Source of the DNA: Corallococcus macrosporus DSM 14697 | GTDB taxonomy: Bacteria > Myxococcota > Myxococcia > Myxococcales > Myxococcaceae | Direction: 5' to 3' | Length of the DNA: 64,000 bases | Assembly: GCF_002305895.1 (NCBI RefSeq) | Contig: NZ_CP022203.1 | Coordinates: 7,722,001-7,786,000, forward strand | In this document: positions 54,054-62,294 of the stretch, in pieces | Layout: each line of letters starts with the position of its first letter | Position numbering within the stretch: the stretch's first letter is position 1 | Notes under the pieces: model-generated | Database searches by the model: none | What the model was told of the DNA's origin: nothing | The model's input: the letters and a program-made list of their open reading frames with translations, nothing else | Translations under genes and position numbers: made by a program

Positions 54054-54685
54054 TGCAACCCGCCCTCCGTCCCCTCGCGCCGGCCTCCCACGCCTTCGTG
54101 TGGACGCCCGAGGAGCTCGCGGGCATCTACCGCGAGGAGGTCAACCTGTGCGTGTGGCGCCGGGGCCTGGACACGCCGCTGGCGCACTGGCTCAGCGACG
54201 TGACGGCCACGCGTGAGCTGGACGTCATCGCCCGGGTCCAGGCCGACGCGCCTGACTTGCGGCGCCGGCTGGACGGGTTGCCTCAAGGGCCGCGGTTCGA
54301 AGCCTGGCTCGAGGACGTGCACTTCCTGCTGCACCTGTACGCGGACCTGTTCGGCGCGACAGAGCTGGGCGTGCGCCTGCACATCCTGGCCAAGGACATG
54401 TGCCCCCGCTTCCACGTGGACCGCGTGGGCGTCCGGCTGCTCTGCACCTACGCGGGGCCCTCCACCGAGTGGCTGGAGAACGTCCACGTGGTGCGCGGCG
54501 CACTGGGCGCCACGGGCGACGTGACGCGGCCCGGCGCGCCCGTCCACGCGTTGGAGCGCTTCGACGTGGCGCTCCTCAAGGGCGAGTCCTGGCCCGGCAA
54601 TCAGGGCAACGGCGCCGTGCACCGCTCCCCCGCCATCGCCGGCAGTGGCCGGCGGCGGCTCTTCCTTTCCATCGAAGCACTCTAG
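54053..54685 (+). CDS. DUF1826 protein
   Basis: This is a 210-residue protein of the DUF1826 family, recognised by PRFHVDRVGVRLLCTYAGPS and GNQGNGAVHRSPAIAGSG, with the C-terminal RRLFLSIEAL. DUF1826 genes often accompany COG0523 GTPases in zinc-responsive clusters. The His-rich conserved core (FHVDR, AVHRSP) might bind metal, but the function is unknown. The start overlaps the stop of the GTPase gene. rpmB follows after 12 bases. Confidence 0.9.
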
Positions 54686-54697
54686 AGGAACGCATCC

Positions 54698-54934
54698 ATG
54701 TCGAAGGTCTGCCAGGTCACCGGGAAGCGGCCGCTCGTCGGCAACACCGTGTCCCACGCCAACAACCGGCACAAGCGGCGCTCGCTGCCGAACCTCCAGT
54801 GGCACCGCTTCTGGGTGCCCAGCATGAGCCGCTTCGTGAAGCTGCGGGTCAGCGCACACGGCATCCGCATCATCAACCAGCGCGGCATCGACCGCGTGGT
54901 GCGGGAGCTGCTCGCGGAGGGAGTGAAGCTCTGA
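54698..54934 (+). CDS. rpmB: 50S ribosomal protein L28, zinc-independent type
   Basis: This is a 78-residue L28 of the E. coli type ([51 protein letters not shown]). It has one cysteine only and lacks the CxxC pairs of zinc-binding L28. It is part of the alternative ribosomal-protein set expressed when zinc is low. GAGGAACG lies before the ATG. Its stop codon overlaps the start of the small unknown gene downstream (TGATG). Confidence 0.95.
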   Translation: MSKVCQVTGKRPLVGNTVSHANNRHKRRSLPNLQWHRFWVPSMSRFVKLRVSAHGIRIINQRGIDRVVRELLAEGVKL

Positions 54935-55128
54935 TGCGCCGCCGCGATGGACGCCCCACCCACGCCCTCTGGCGCCGGGCCGCCGCGCGGCACCGGCTTC
55001 AGGGCCGCGAGTTCGCGCCGCCGCTGCTCGTCGGCGTGACGGAGGACGACGAGGCCGCGGCCCCGGCGCCGCCCTCCCACCTGAACGTCGTGCCCTCCCC
55101 TGAACCCCTGAGCGAGTCCGCGCCCTGA
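54934..55128 (+). CDS. Small unknown protein in the zinc-type operon
   Basis: This 64-residue protein is Arg-rich at its N-terminus ([20 protein letters not shown], then RLQGREFAPPLLVGV) and acidic and Pro-rich at its C-terminus. I do not recognise it. It starts inside the stop codon of rpmB and ends 30 bases before rpsN, so it is cotranscribed. The basic N-terminus could bind RNA or the ribosome, but this is only an inference. It could also be a decayed ribosomal-protein paralogue. Confidence 0.6.
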   Translation: MRRRDGRPTHALWRRAAARHRLQGREFAPPLLVGVTEDDEAAAPAPPSHLNVVPSPEPLSESAP

Positions 55129-55158
55129 GGGGCGGCTCGCAGCGAGAAGGACAGCATC

Positions 55159-55464
55159 ATGGCGAAGAAGAGCAAGGTCGCGCGCAACGAGCAGCGCAAG
55201 GCGCTGGTCGCGAAGTACGCGAAGCGCCGCGCGGCGCTGAAAGCGCGCATTCGCGACACCACCCTCTCCCATGAGGAGCGGCGCGCCGCGCAGGACGCGC
55301 TGGCGTCCCTGCCCCGGGACTCGAACCCCAACCGCGTGACGAACCGCTGCACGCTGACGGGGAGGCCTCGGGGCAACCTGAGGCGCTTCGGCCTGTCGCG
55401 CATCGCGTTCCGCGAGAAGGCGCTCCGGGGCGAGATTCCCGGCGTCGTCAAATCGAGCTGGTGA
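55159..55464 (+). CDS. rpsN: 30S ribosomal protein S14, zinc-independent type
   Basis: This is a 101-residue S14 of the long, zinc-free form: [20 protein letters not shown] at the start and [20 protein letters not shown] near the end, with the conserved C-terminus PGVVKSSW. It has one cysteine, so no zinc site. It is the last gene of the L33-COG0523-DUF1826-L28 operon. A GC-rich hairpin follows, before a convergent gene. Confidence 0.95.
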   Translation: MAKKSKVARNEQRKALVAKYAKRRAALKARIRDTTLSHEERRAAQDALASLPRDSNPNRVTNRCTLTGRPRGNLRRFGLSRIAFREKALRGEIPGVVKSSW

Positions 55465-55497
55465 GCACGGCGGCGGCCACTTCAGTGGCGCGCGTGC
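55465..55497. terminator. Bidirectional hairpin between rpsN and the PRC-barrel-like gene
   Basis: An inner GCCAC-TTCA-GTGGC stem is extended by GCACG/CGTGC arms. It starts at the rpsN stop and overlaps the stop of the convergent gene. Confidence 0.45.
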
Positions 55498-55925
55498 CGC
55501 CTTGAATCCGAGGAGGGCGCCTCACGGCGAGGCGCCGCTTCGTCGTCCGCGCCCGCCCACTGGTGCGCCGGCCCCTCCGAGGACGGCCGCGCCGGGTGCG
55601 GCAGGGACTCCTCGTCCTCCTGCGCCCAGCCCAGGCCGCCCGTCAAATCATGCTGGAGCGGCAGGCCCGCGGTGGTGGCCATCCGCCGCGCGGGCGCCAG
55701 GGCCTCCGGCTTCAGGTCCGGCAGGTCCGACAGCTCCTCACGCAGGTAGACGTCCTCGCCGTCGACGTCCGTCACGTCCGAGAAGGACATCCGGCAGTCG
55801 CGCGTGAACAGCCGCCCCCTGCCGATGAAGAAGCCCGCCGCGTCCGAGGCGATGATGGTGCCTACCTTCTCACCGTCCCGGTCTCTCGCGGTCATGCCCA
55901 TCTGGATGTTGGCGGGATTGAACAT
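55482..55925 (-). CDS. PRC-barrel/DUF2171-like protein
   Basis: This 147-residue protein has an N-terminal half forming a compact beta-barrel pattern: NPANIQMGMTARDRDGEKVG, then TIIASDAAGFFIGRGRLFTR and FSDVTDVDGEDVYLRE. This matches PRC-barrel/DUF2171-type domains that occur in stress or ribosome-associated proteins. The C-terminal 70 residues are acidic and low complexity. AGGAGC lies before the ATG at 55925. It converges on rpsN. No more specific role can be given. Confidence 0.72.
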   Translation of the reverse strand: MFNPANIQMGMTARDRDGEKVGTIIASDAAGFFIGRGRLFTRDCRMSFSDVTDVDGEDVYLREELSDLPDLKPEALAPARRMATTAGLPLQHDLTGGLGWAQEDEESLPHPARPSSEGPAHQWAGADDEAAPRREAPSSDSRRHARH

Positions 55926-56058
55926 GCTTGCTCCTGGGGCGAGCCCATGTGCTCGTCCCAGGAAGTTGCACACGGCCGTTCGCGTCCGGAATCCCCTCCA
56001 GGTCCGGGAGGCGTGTGGGCAACCCACCGCCACGCGCCCCACCCTCGCGGGCAGGGGG

Positions 56059-57891
56059 TCAGGCCGTGTTCCGCCCCGAGGGCTCGTGGTCCGCGGGCTC
56101 CACGTTCCCTACACCCGGCGCGCCCGGCTCCATCGTCTCACTGAAGCGGCGGTCCATCTCCGTGCGCACGTAGCGCTCGATTTCCTCCGCGGTGGTCAGC
56201 TCCATGGCGTTCTGCAGCAAGTCCATGGCGTCCGCGCGGCTCACCCGGCGCAGGAAGCGCTTCACCACCGGAATCTGGCCCGACGTCATGGACAGCTCGT
56301 CGAAGCCCAGCGCCAGCAGCACCAGCGTGTAGAGCGGGTCCCCCGCCATCTCCCCACACATGGACACGGGGATGTTGGCGGCCCGGGCCGCGTCGACGAT
56401 GCCGCGCAGTTGCCGGAGCACGGAGAGGTGGAGGGGCCGGTAGAGGTAGGCCACCTCGCGATTCTGGCGGTCGATGGCCAGCGAGTACTGGATGAGGTCG
56501 TTGGTCCCCACCGAGAAGAAGTCCGCCTCCTGGGCCAGCCGGTCGGCGATGGTGGCCGCGCTGGGCGTCTCCACCATGATGCCCACGGGGAAGCGCTTGC
56601 CCACGGGCACCCCGGCGCGGCCCAGCTCCGTGCGGCAGGACTCCAGCTCGGCGCGGGCCTCGCGCAGCTCGCTCACGCCGCAGATGAGGGGGAACATCAG
56701 CCGCAGGTTGCCGTGCACGCTGGCGCGCAGCAGGGCGCGGAGCTGGGTGCGGAACAGCTCCCGGTTGGACAGGCAGTAGCGGATGGCCCGCAGGCCCATG
56801 GCCGGGTTGGGTTCCTTCTCGTGCTTCGTCTTGCCGGGCACCTTGTCGCCGCCCAAATCCAACGTGCGGATGGTGACGGGGCGGCCGCCCATGGCCTCCA
56901 GCACCTGGCGGTAGGCGCGGTAGTGCTCCTCCTCGGTGGGCGCCGTCTTCCGGTCCAGGAACATGAACTCGGTGCGGTACAGGCCAATGCCCTCCGCGCC
57001 GTGCGCCAGCAGTGACGGGATTTCCTCCAGGAACTCGATGTTGCCGTTGAGGCGAATCTGGAAGCCGTCGGTGCTGATGGCCGGCAAGTCCTTGGTGGCC
57101 AGCGCCAGCCGCTCGCTCTCCTGGTGGCGGCGCTGCTCCTCGCGGAAGACGGCGATCTGCTCGTCCGAGGGGTTCACCAGCACCACGCCCCGGATGCCGT
57201 CCATGGCCACCAGGTCGCCCGGCGAAATCTGCTCGCTGGCCCGGCCGGCGCCCACCACCGCGGGCGTCTCCCGCGCGCGGGCGACGATGGCGGTGTGGCT
57301 CGTCTGGCCGCCCAGGTCCGTCACGAAGCCGGCCACCCGGCCGCTGCGCGCCATCAGCGCCGCGTCCGCGGGGGACAAGTCGTGCGCCACGACGATGGCC
57401 TCGGCGGGGACCTCCACCTCCTCGTCCACCACCTGCCCCATCAGGTTGCGGATGATGCGGTCGGCGACGTAGTCCACGTCCGAGCGGCGCTCGCGGAAGT
57501 ACTCGTCCGGGATGTTGTCGAACAGGTGCTTGATTTTGCGCGCCACGCGCCGGACGGCCCACTCGGCGTTGATGCGGTCCTCGATGATGAGCCGGTTCAC
57601 CTCGTCCACGAGCATGGGGTCGTGGAGCATCAGCCGGTGCGCCTCGAGGATGAGGGCGTGGTCGCTGCCCTCGGTGCGCGTAATCTGCTCCTTCAGCTCG
57701 GCGAGCTGACGGTCGGACAGGTCGATGGCGGTCTTCATCCGCATCCGCTCGGGCTCGACCTCCGCCTCCGCCAGCCGCAGCTTGGGGGTGCGGATGCGCT
57801 TGCGGTCCAGGATGAAGGCGTGCCCCACCGCCACGCCGGGCGAGGCGCCGATGCCCGATAACCTCAGAGTGGGGGTGGCCTGGCTGCTCAC
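56059..57891 (-). CDS. ptsI: PTS Enzyme I (phosphoenolpyruvate-protein phosphotransferase)
   Basis: This is a 610-residue Enzyme I that takes phosphate from phosphoenolpyruvate and gives it to HPr. The active-site His lies in LGGQTSHTAIVARA, the PEP-binding signature includes RTLDLGGDKVPGK and EGIGLYRTEFMFLD, and the catalytic Cys lies in SMCGEMAGDP. The start is a GTG at 57891 with GGAAGGAACC before it. The C-terminus has a short extra tail. It is the last gene of the IIA-IIB-IIC-IID-HPr-EI cluster, 46 bases after HPr. Confidence 0.96.
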   Translation of the reverse strand: MSSQATPTLRLSGIGASPGVAVGHAFILDRKRIRTPKLRLAEAEVEPERMRMKTAIDLSDRQLAELKEQITRTEGSDHALILEAHRLMLHDPMLVDEVNRLIIEDRINAEWAVRRVARKIKHLFDNIPDEYFRERRSDVDYVADRIIRNLMGQVVDEEVEVPAEAIVVAHDLSPADAALMARSGRVAGFVTDLGGQTSHTAIVARARETPAVVGAGRASEQISPGDLVAMDGIRGVVLVNPSDEQIAVFREEQRRHQESERLALATKDLPAISTDGFQIRLNGNIEFLEEIPSLLAHGAEGIGLYRTEFMFLDRKTAPTEEEHYRAYRQVLEAMGGRPVTIRTLDLGGDKVPGKTKHEKEPNPAMGLRAIRYCLSNRELFRTQLRALLRASVHGNLRLMFPLICGVSELREARAELESCRTELGRAGVPVGKRFPVGIMVETPSAATIADRLAQEADFFSVGTNDLIQYSLAIDRQNREVAYLYRPLHLSVLRQLRGIVDAARAANIPVSMCGEMAGDPLYTLVLLALGFDELSMTSGQIPVVKRFLRRVSRADAMDLLQNAMELTTAEEIERYVRTEMDRRFSETMEPGAPGVGNVEPADHEPSGRNTA

Positions 57892-57937
57892 GGTTCCTTC
57901 CGCTCCTGTCCGTCTACCGCGTTGTCCGAACGACTCG

Positions 57938-58216
57938 TCACTGCGCCTCGCCGAAACGGTCTCCAATGAGCTTCGCCAGCTCCTGGAGGCAGGCGTCCGC
58001 GTCGTCGCCCTTGCAGGTGAGCTTCACCTGGGTGCCCTGGGCGGCCGCGAGCATCAGCACGCCCATGATGGATTTGGCATTGGCCCGCTGTCCCTGGGCT
58101 TCGATGGTGACCTCGCTCTTGAACCGGTTGGCCACCTTGACCATCTGCGCCGCGGCCCGGGCGTGCAGCCCCAGCGCGTTGATGATCTCGTACGTCCCTT
58201 CGACCACGCTTGCCAT
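57938..58216 (-). CDS. ptsH: PTS phosphocarrier protein HPr
   Basis: This is a 92-residue HPr. The phosphorylated His is in ALGLHARAAAQMV, and the regulatory Ser in NAKSIMGVLML is also present, which in other bacteria is a target of HPr kinase. The ATG at 58216 follows a GGAG-containing site. It passes phosphate from Enzyme I to the IIA protein encoded upstream in the cluster. Confidence 0.96.
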   Translation of the reverse strand: MASVVEGTYEIINALGLHARAAAQMVKVANRFKSEVTIEAQGQRANAKSIMGVLMLAAAQGTQVKLTCKGDDADACLQELAKLIGDRFGEAQ

Positions 58217-58233
58217 CGCGACTCCCACTCTCC

Positions 58234-59000
58234 TTAGAGGAATGCTCCCGCCACGCAGGCCAGGCCCGCCGCGACATAGAGCACCACGTAGTTCGGCACC
58301 CGACGGCTGACCAGCACGTAGGACGCCACCCCCAGGGCCAGACAACCGGCCGCCAGCACGGGCGCATACAGCCCGCCCGCGTTGGCCCCGAACGACACCG
58401 CCAGCCAGGCGGCCACGCCGCCCGCGCTCGCCGCCGCCACCGCCCGCAGCCGGGCCCCCGCGCGGGGAGGTTGGCGCGGGCCACCGCCTCCACCAGCAGG
58501 TCCCCCAGCGTCAGGCCCAGCCAGTACAGGCGCACCCGCAGCAGCAGGTGCACCAGGTTGTAGAGCACCAGGAACAGCGGCACCGCCCACACGCCCAACA
58601 GCGGCACCAGCGCGGCGCTCACCGCCCCCGTCGCGGGCTTGAGGGACAGCCAGAAGAAGCCGTCCCCCAGCGCCGCCAGCGGCCCCATGAGCGCGGCCTT
58701 GAAGGCCACCACCTTGTCCGGCGTCTCCTCGCCCCGGGCGATGCGCTGCTCGTGGTTGATGACGCCGCCGACAATCGCCGCGGCGACGTAGGGGTGCGTG
58801 TTGAAGAAGACCAGGTGCCGGCGCACCGCCTCCTCGCGCGCGGGCCCCGGGGGGTACAGCGCCGCCAGCGCGGGGTACACGGCGTAGGCCAGCCCCAGGT
58901 TCTGCATGCCCTTGGGGTTCCACGACGCCTGGAGGAAGAGCGAGCGGAGGAAGACGCGCAGCAGCACGCCGAAGGAGAGCGTGGCCGGGGGCGTGCTCAT
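58234..59000 (-). pseudogene. PTS mannose-family IID component, frameshifted
   Basis: The first part from an ATG at 59000 reads as a normal IID protein: LFLQASWNPKGMQNLGLAYA, then TPDKVVAFKAALMGPLAALG and PLFLVLYNLVHLLLRVRLYW. After NLPARG the frame goes into nonsense. The expected remainder continues in another frame with RLRAVAAASAGGVAAWLAVS and ends ACVAGAFL at a TAA (58234). The span is 767 bases, one short of 256 codons. One missing G in the five-G run (58455-58459 on the plus strand as Cs) explains it. Restored, it would be 255 residues. The start overlaps the IIC stop (ATGA). It may be a real mutation, programmed slippage or a sequencing error. Confidence 0.8.
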
Positions 59001-59713
59001 CGCGCCTCCAGGAGGAGGACGCTCACGACGGAGGCCGTCACCAGCGCCGCGCCCAGCCCCGCGTAGAGCGGCGCGCGGCGCGCGTGGCTGCCCTGCGCCG
59101 CGATGGCCGCCGCCACGGACGCCATGGCCGGCCAGGCCCACGCCAGCCCGCGCACCACCACCGGGGGCAGCGCCTGGAGCAGCGGCTCAATGAAGAAGCC
59201 CAGCAGCGCGCACAGCGCGGTGAGCGCCCCGTACACCCCGAAGTGGGGCCACATGCCCCACAGGTTCTGCCGCATCGCCCGGGTGAGGTTCCCCGCCTCC
59301 GCGGAGGCCAGCGCCACCCGGGCCAGCCGCGCCGTGTAGCCCTCCAGCAGCCGGTCACCCTTGCGGCCCACGCGCCCCAGGCCGATGAAGAGCAGCACGG
59401 CGAGCGCCCAGATGGCCGGCGTGGAGCCCGAGCCCGTGGCCGCGGACAGCGTGGCCGCCGCGGCGCTGGTGCCGGTGGCCGCCAGGGTGTCGTTCTCCGG
59501 CAGCGCGGCGCCCAGGTTGGCGGTGCCCAGGAAGAACAGCTCCAGGAGCATGCCAATGGCCAGCCCCGAGGCCACGTCATCCAGGATGGCGCCCATGACG
59601 GTGGCGGCGACCAGGGGCCGGGACAGCATGGCCTGGAGGAACGCCTTGCGCTCCAGTGCCACCAGTCCGCCCCACAGCCCCGCCAGCGCCACCTGGGTCC
59701 AGACGACGCTCAC
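58997..59713 (-). CDS. PTS mannose-family IIC component
   Basis: This is a 238-residue membrane permease subunit of the mannose/fructose/sorbose PTS family, with about seven helices. Conserved parts are LAGLWGGLVALERKAFLQAM, the DDVASGLAIGMLLELFFLGT region, and ALPENDTLAATGTSA. It forms the sugar channel together with IID. The start is a GTG at 59713, five bases after IIB. The transported sugar is unknown, and in myxobacteria such systems may be regulatory. Confidence 0.93.
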   Translation of the reverse strand: MSVVWTQVALAGLWGGLVALERKAFLQAMLSRPLVAATVMGAILDDVASGLAIGMLLELFFLGTANLGAALPENDTLAATGTSAAAATLSAATGSGSTPAIWALAVLLFIGLGRVGRKGDRLLEGYTARLARVALASAEAGNLTRAMRQNLWGMWPHFGVYGALTALCALLGFFIEPLLQALPPVVVRGLAWAWPAMASVAAAIAAQGSHARRAPLYAGLGAALVTASVVSVLLLEAR

Positions 59714-59717
59714 GCGC

Positions 59718-60203
59718 TCACCCGGCCTTCGCCCACCGCTCGCGGAGGTCCGGCAGGTCCACGGGCTTCTCGGCGGGCACCGCCCGGGCGGCCACCCGGA
59801 CGCCCTGGTCGGCGAGCTGCTGGAGCGTCGTCAGCTCCGCCTCCGCCAGGAACACGGACGGGGAGACCTGCCTGCGGCCGGTGCCGAAATGCACGTTGCC
59901 CAGGTTCAGCTCATCCAGGGCCAGCCCGTGCGCATGCGCGAAGGGCACCGAGGCCACGTCCCGCAGCAGCACCAGGGTGCGCACGCCGTCCTTGGACAGG
60001 GCGGCGAAGTCCACCTGGGACAAGGGCAGAATCTGCACCTCGATGGCGCTCTGGACGGCCAGCGCCATGGCGGCGCGGATGAGGGGGCTGGAGGCCGCCT
60101 CGTCATCCGCCACGACCACCCGGGCGACTTTGAGGAACGGGAGCCAGGCCTCGACGACCTGACCATGGATGAGGCGGTTGTCGACGCGGACCAGGGTGAT
60201 CAC
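59718..60203 (-). CDS. PTS mannose-family IIB component
   Basis: This is a 161-residue IIB protein. The phosphorylated His is in LVRVDNRLIHGQVVEAW, the family signature. The rest (VADDEAASSPLIRAAMALAV, LNLGNVHFGTGRRQVS) fits. It relays phosphate from IIA to the sugar at IIC/IID. It is separate from IIA here, unlike the fused E. coli ManX. Confidence 0.95.
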   Translation of the reverse strand: MITLVRVDNRLIHGQVVEAWLPFLKVARVVVADDEAASSPLIRAAMALAVQSAIEVQILPLSQVDFAALSKDGVRTLVLLRDVASVPFAHAHGLALDELNLGNVHFGTGRRQVSPSVFLAEAELTTLQQLADQGVRVAARAVPAEKPVDLPDLRERWAKAG

Positions 60204-60236
60204 GGCAGTCTCGAATCGCCGACCCGCGCGGGTCCG

Positions 60237-60656
60237 TCAAGTTCGCGGCTGCTGGGCCTCGCGAAGCAGGGCGGATGCGCAGGTGATGTTGCGCTGGCCA
60301 TGGGAAGCCAGCTGGTTGGCCATCTCCGGTAGCGACAACTGCTCCGACCGGAGCGAGTTCGCCTTCAGCAGCATGGGCAGGTTGACGCCCGCAAGGACCT
60401 CCACATTCATTCGCTGACACATCATCAGCGATTCCTTACAGGGCGTACCTCCGAAGAGGTCGGCCAGGATGATGACACCAGAGCCCTCATCCACGCGGGC
60501 GACCGCTTGCTTCATCTTCGCCCGGAGGTCCTCGACGGGAGTCCCAGGCTCGATGTTGCAAGTAGCCACCGCGGGAAGCTCTCCCACGATCTGCTCCGCG
60601 GTGGAGACCAGCTCCTCCGCCAGACGTCCGTGCGCTGCGACGACGAGGCCGACCAT
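60237..60656 (-). CDS. PTS mannose-family IIA component
   Basis: This is a 139-residue IIA protein. The phosphorylated His is in GLVVAAHGRLAEELV. A second conserved block is VIILADLFGGTPCKESLMM. It accepts phosphate from HPr. It is the first gene of the PTS cluster on the minus strand. IIB begins 33 bases downstream. The long upstream gap probably holds the promoter. Confidence 0.95.
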   Translation of the reverse strand: MVGLVVAAHGRLAEELVSTAEQIVGELPAVATCNIEPGTPVEDLRAKMKQAVARVDEGSGVIILADLFGGTPCKESLMMCQRMNVEVLAGVNLPMLLKANSLRSEQLSLPEMANQLASHGQRNITCASALLREAQQPRT

Positions 60657-61086
60657 GTCCGCTCCTGACCAACCCCCCGAAGCTGCGTCCTACGCCTGAA
60701 CGCTGCGGCGCGCAACTCCGGCGAAAGTTTCCGCCCTGACCTCTGACCTAAGCTGCCTCTTCCTGTCTCGAAAGCTAAGACGACCACAGCAGCAGTGCCC
60801 GAAATTTCGGGTCCGGCCGCGCCCAGGGCTGTCGCCTGCCGGACGGGGAAGCGACACCGCCTCCCCTACACTTTAAGAGATGCGCGCGTCGACAACAGGA
60901 TGCGGTCGCGCGGAAGCCAATCATTAGGCTCCATATGACCCGCCAGGGAGACAAGCAGGCGGCCGTGAGGTCGTCTTCAACACCGGCTTTCAGCACGGCG
61001 GATTACTTGTGGGGACGCGGCGGGCCGGATGGGATGTGCCCGGCGTTGAACGCACCGGCCTGACTCCGGGGCGACGCGAGGACGTC
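60657..61086. other. Gene-free divergent region between the PTS cluster and the peroxiredoxin gene
   Basis: These 430 bases have lower GC than their neighbours and no convincing coding frame on either strand. They contain a perfect palindrome at 60798-60811 and presumably both divergent promoters. No tRNA or riboswitch fold was recognised. Confidence 0.6.
60798..60811. promoter_or_regulatory. Perfect 14-bp palindrome, candidate operator
   Basis: CCCGAAATTTCGGG is an exact palindrome with an AT core, about 140 bases upstream of the IIA start and 275 bases upstream of the peroxiredoxin gene. It looks like a repressor site for a dimeric regulator. The regulator is unknown. Confidence 0.45.
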
Positions 61087-61584
61087 ATGGCGAAGACGAA
61101 GCTCTTGAAGCAAGGCGATGCGGTACCGGACATCACCCTCACCGGCGCGGGCAATCAGCCGGTGCGGCTGCGCGACCTGGTGGGTCAGAAGGTGTTGGTC
61201 GTCTACTTCTACCCGAAGGATGACTCGCCTGGCTGCACGGCGCAGGCGTGCGGGCTGAGGGACCAGTACGAGGACTTCGTCGCGGCCGGCGCGGAGGTGG
61301 TGGGCATCAGCGGCGACTCGGTGGGTTCGCACGAGGGCTTCGCCGCGAAGCACCGGCTGCCCTTCAAGCTGCTCAGCGACGCGCGCGGCGAGGCGCGCGA
61401 GGCCTTCGGCGTGTCCACGTCGTTCCTCGGCCTGCTGCCCGGGCGTGTCACCTTCGTGGTGGACCGGTCCGGCATCGTCCGCGACAGCTTCGAATCGCAG
61501 CTTCGCGTGGGCGAGCACGTCCGGCGCGCGCTGGAGCTGGTGCGCACGCTGGCGCAGGAAGGCACCGCCCCCGCCTCGAAGTAG
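61087..61584 (+). CDS. Peroxiredoxin, BCP/PrxQ type
   Basis: This is a 165-residue thiol peroxidase reducing hydrogen peroxide and organic peroxides. The active site YPKDDSPGCTAQACGLRDQY has the peroxidatic Cys and a second Cys five residues later, the usual BCP/PrxQ alpha2 arrangement. VVGISGDSVGSHEGFAAKH is also typical. The ATG at 61087 is preceded by GCGAGGA. It stands alone, divergent from the PTS cluster. Confidence 0.94.
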   Translation: MAKTKLLKQGDAVPDITLTGAGNQPVRLRDLVGQKVLVVYFYPKDDSPGCTAQACGLRDQYEDFVAAGAEVVGISGDSVGSHEGFAAKHRLPFKLLSDARGEAREAFGVSTSFLGLLPGRVTFVVDRSGIVRDSFESQLRVGEHVRRALELVRTLAQEGTAPASK

Positions 61585-61662
61585 GCGGCCGCGCCCAGGC
61601 GAGCTCCGGGACGGCGCGCCCCGGAGCCCCGCGCGCGGCTGCGAGCGGGTTAGAGTGGGCCC

Positions 61663-62235
61663 ATGTTCATCTCATGCGGTAGGCGATTGGGCGCCGTGGT
61701 GCTGGCCCTGGGGATGCTGGGCGGCGCGTGCGCGGCGCGGCAGGACGTGACGTCCGCTCCTGCGACAGCGCAGCCGACGAAGGAGGAGCAGGCGGTGGGG
61801 ACGACGCTGACGTGCAAGTTGAGCGGCCCGGAGCAGGCGCGCGCGGGCGAACCCGTGGAGCTGACGTTCGAGCTCGGCAATCCCACGGCGCAATCCCTGC
61901 GCGTGCTCGCCTGGCACACGCCGCTGGAGGGCGTCCGTAACAAAATCTTCGAGGTGTCCCGCGACGGCGCCCCGCTGGACTACCAGGGGCCCATGGCGAA
62001 GCGCGCGCCGCCCGCGGCCGACAGCTACGTCACGCTCTCCCCCGGTACGTCGGTGGAGGGCAAGGTGGACCTCGCTCGCTTCTATGACTTGCAGGCGCCG
62101 GGCACGTACCGCATCGCGTTCCGGGGGCCGCTGATGGACGTCGCCCGGGAAGGCGAACCGGTGCCCGCTCCGAATGGCGGCTTCCGCCCGGCGGACGTGC
62201 CCTGCCCCGAGGTGCTGGTCACCGTCACGCCCTGA
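61663..62235 (+). CDS. Lipoprotein resembling a metalloprotease pro-domain
   Basis: This is a 190-residue predicted lipoprotein (GAVVLALGMLGGAC, lipidated Cys23). The mature part is a beta-sandwich pattern: LTCKLSGPEQARAGEPVELT, then LRVLAWHTPLEGVRNKIFEV and VDLARFYDLQAPGTYRIAF. These segments look like the N-terminal domain found before the catalytic part of peptidyl-Lys (M35) metallopeptidases, but no catalytic domain follows. It may be a free-standing inhibitor-like or chaperone-like domain. This family link is from memory. Confidence 0.75.
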   Translation: MFISCGRRLGAVVLALGMLGGACAARQDVTSAPATAQPTKEEQAVGTTLTCKLSGPEQARAGEPVELTFELGNPTAQSLRVLAWHTPLEGVRNKIFEVSRDGAPLDYQGPMAKRAPPAADSYVTLSPGTSVEGKVDLARFYDLQAPGTYRIAFRGPLMDVAREGEPVPAPNGGFRPADVPCPEVLVTVTP

Positions 62236-62294
62236 CGGCGGGCCCGCGTGTCTCGCCGCGCGAGGTGCCTGGCCCAAGGCGCCTCGCGCGGCCC

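Noticed and set aside
60775-60996. A 73-codon minus-strand frame in the gap upstream of the PTS cluster
   Set aside because: Its composition is unlike the neighbouring genes, it has no ribosome site, and it contains the palindrome. It is treated as non-coding.
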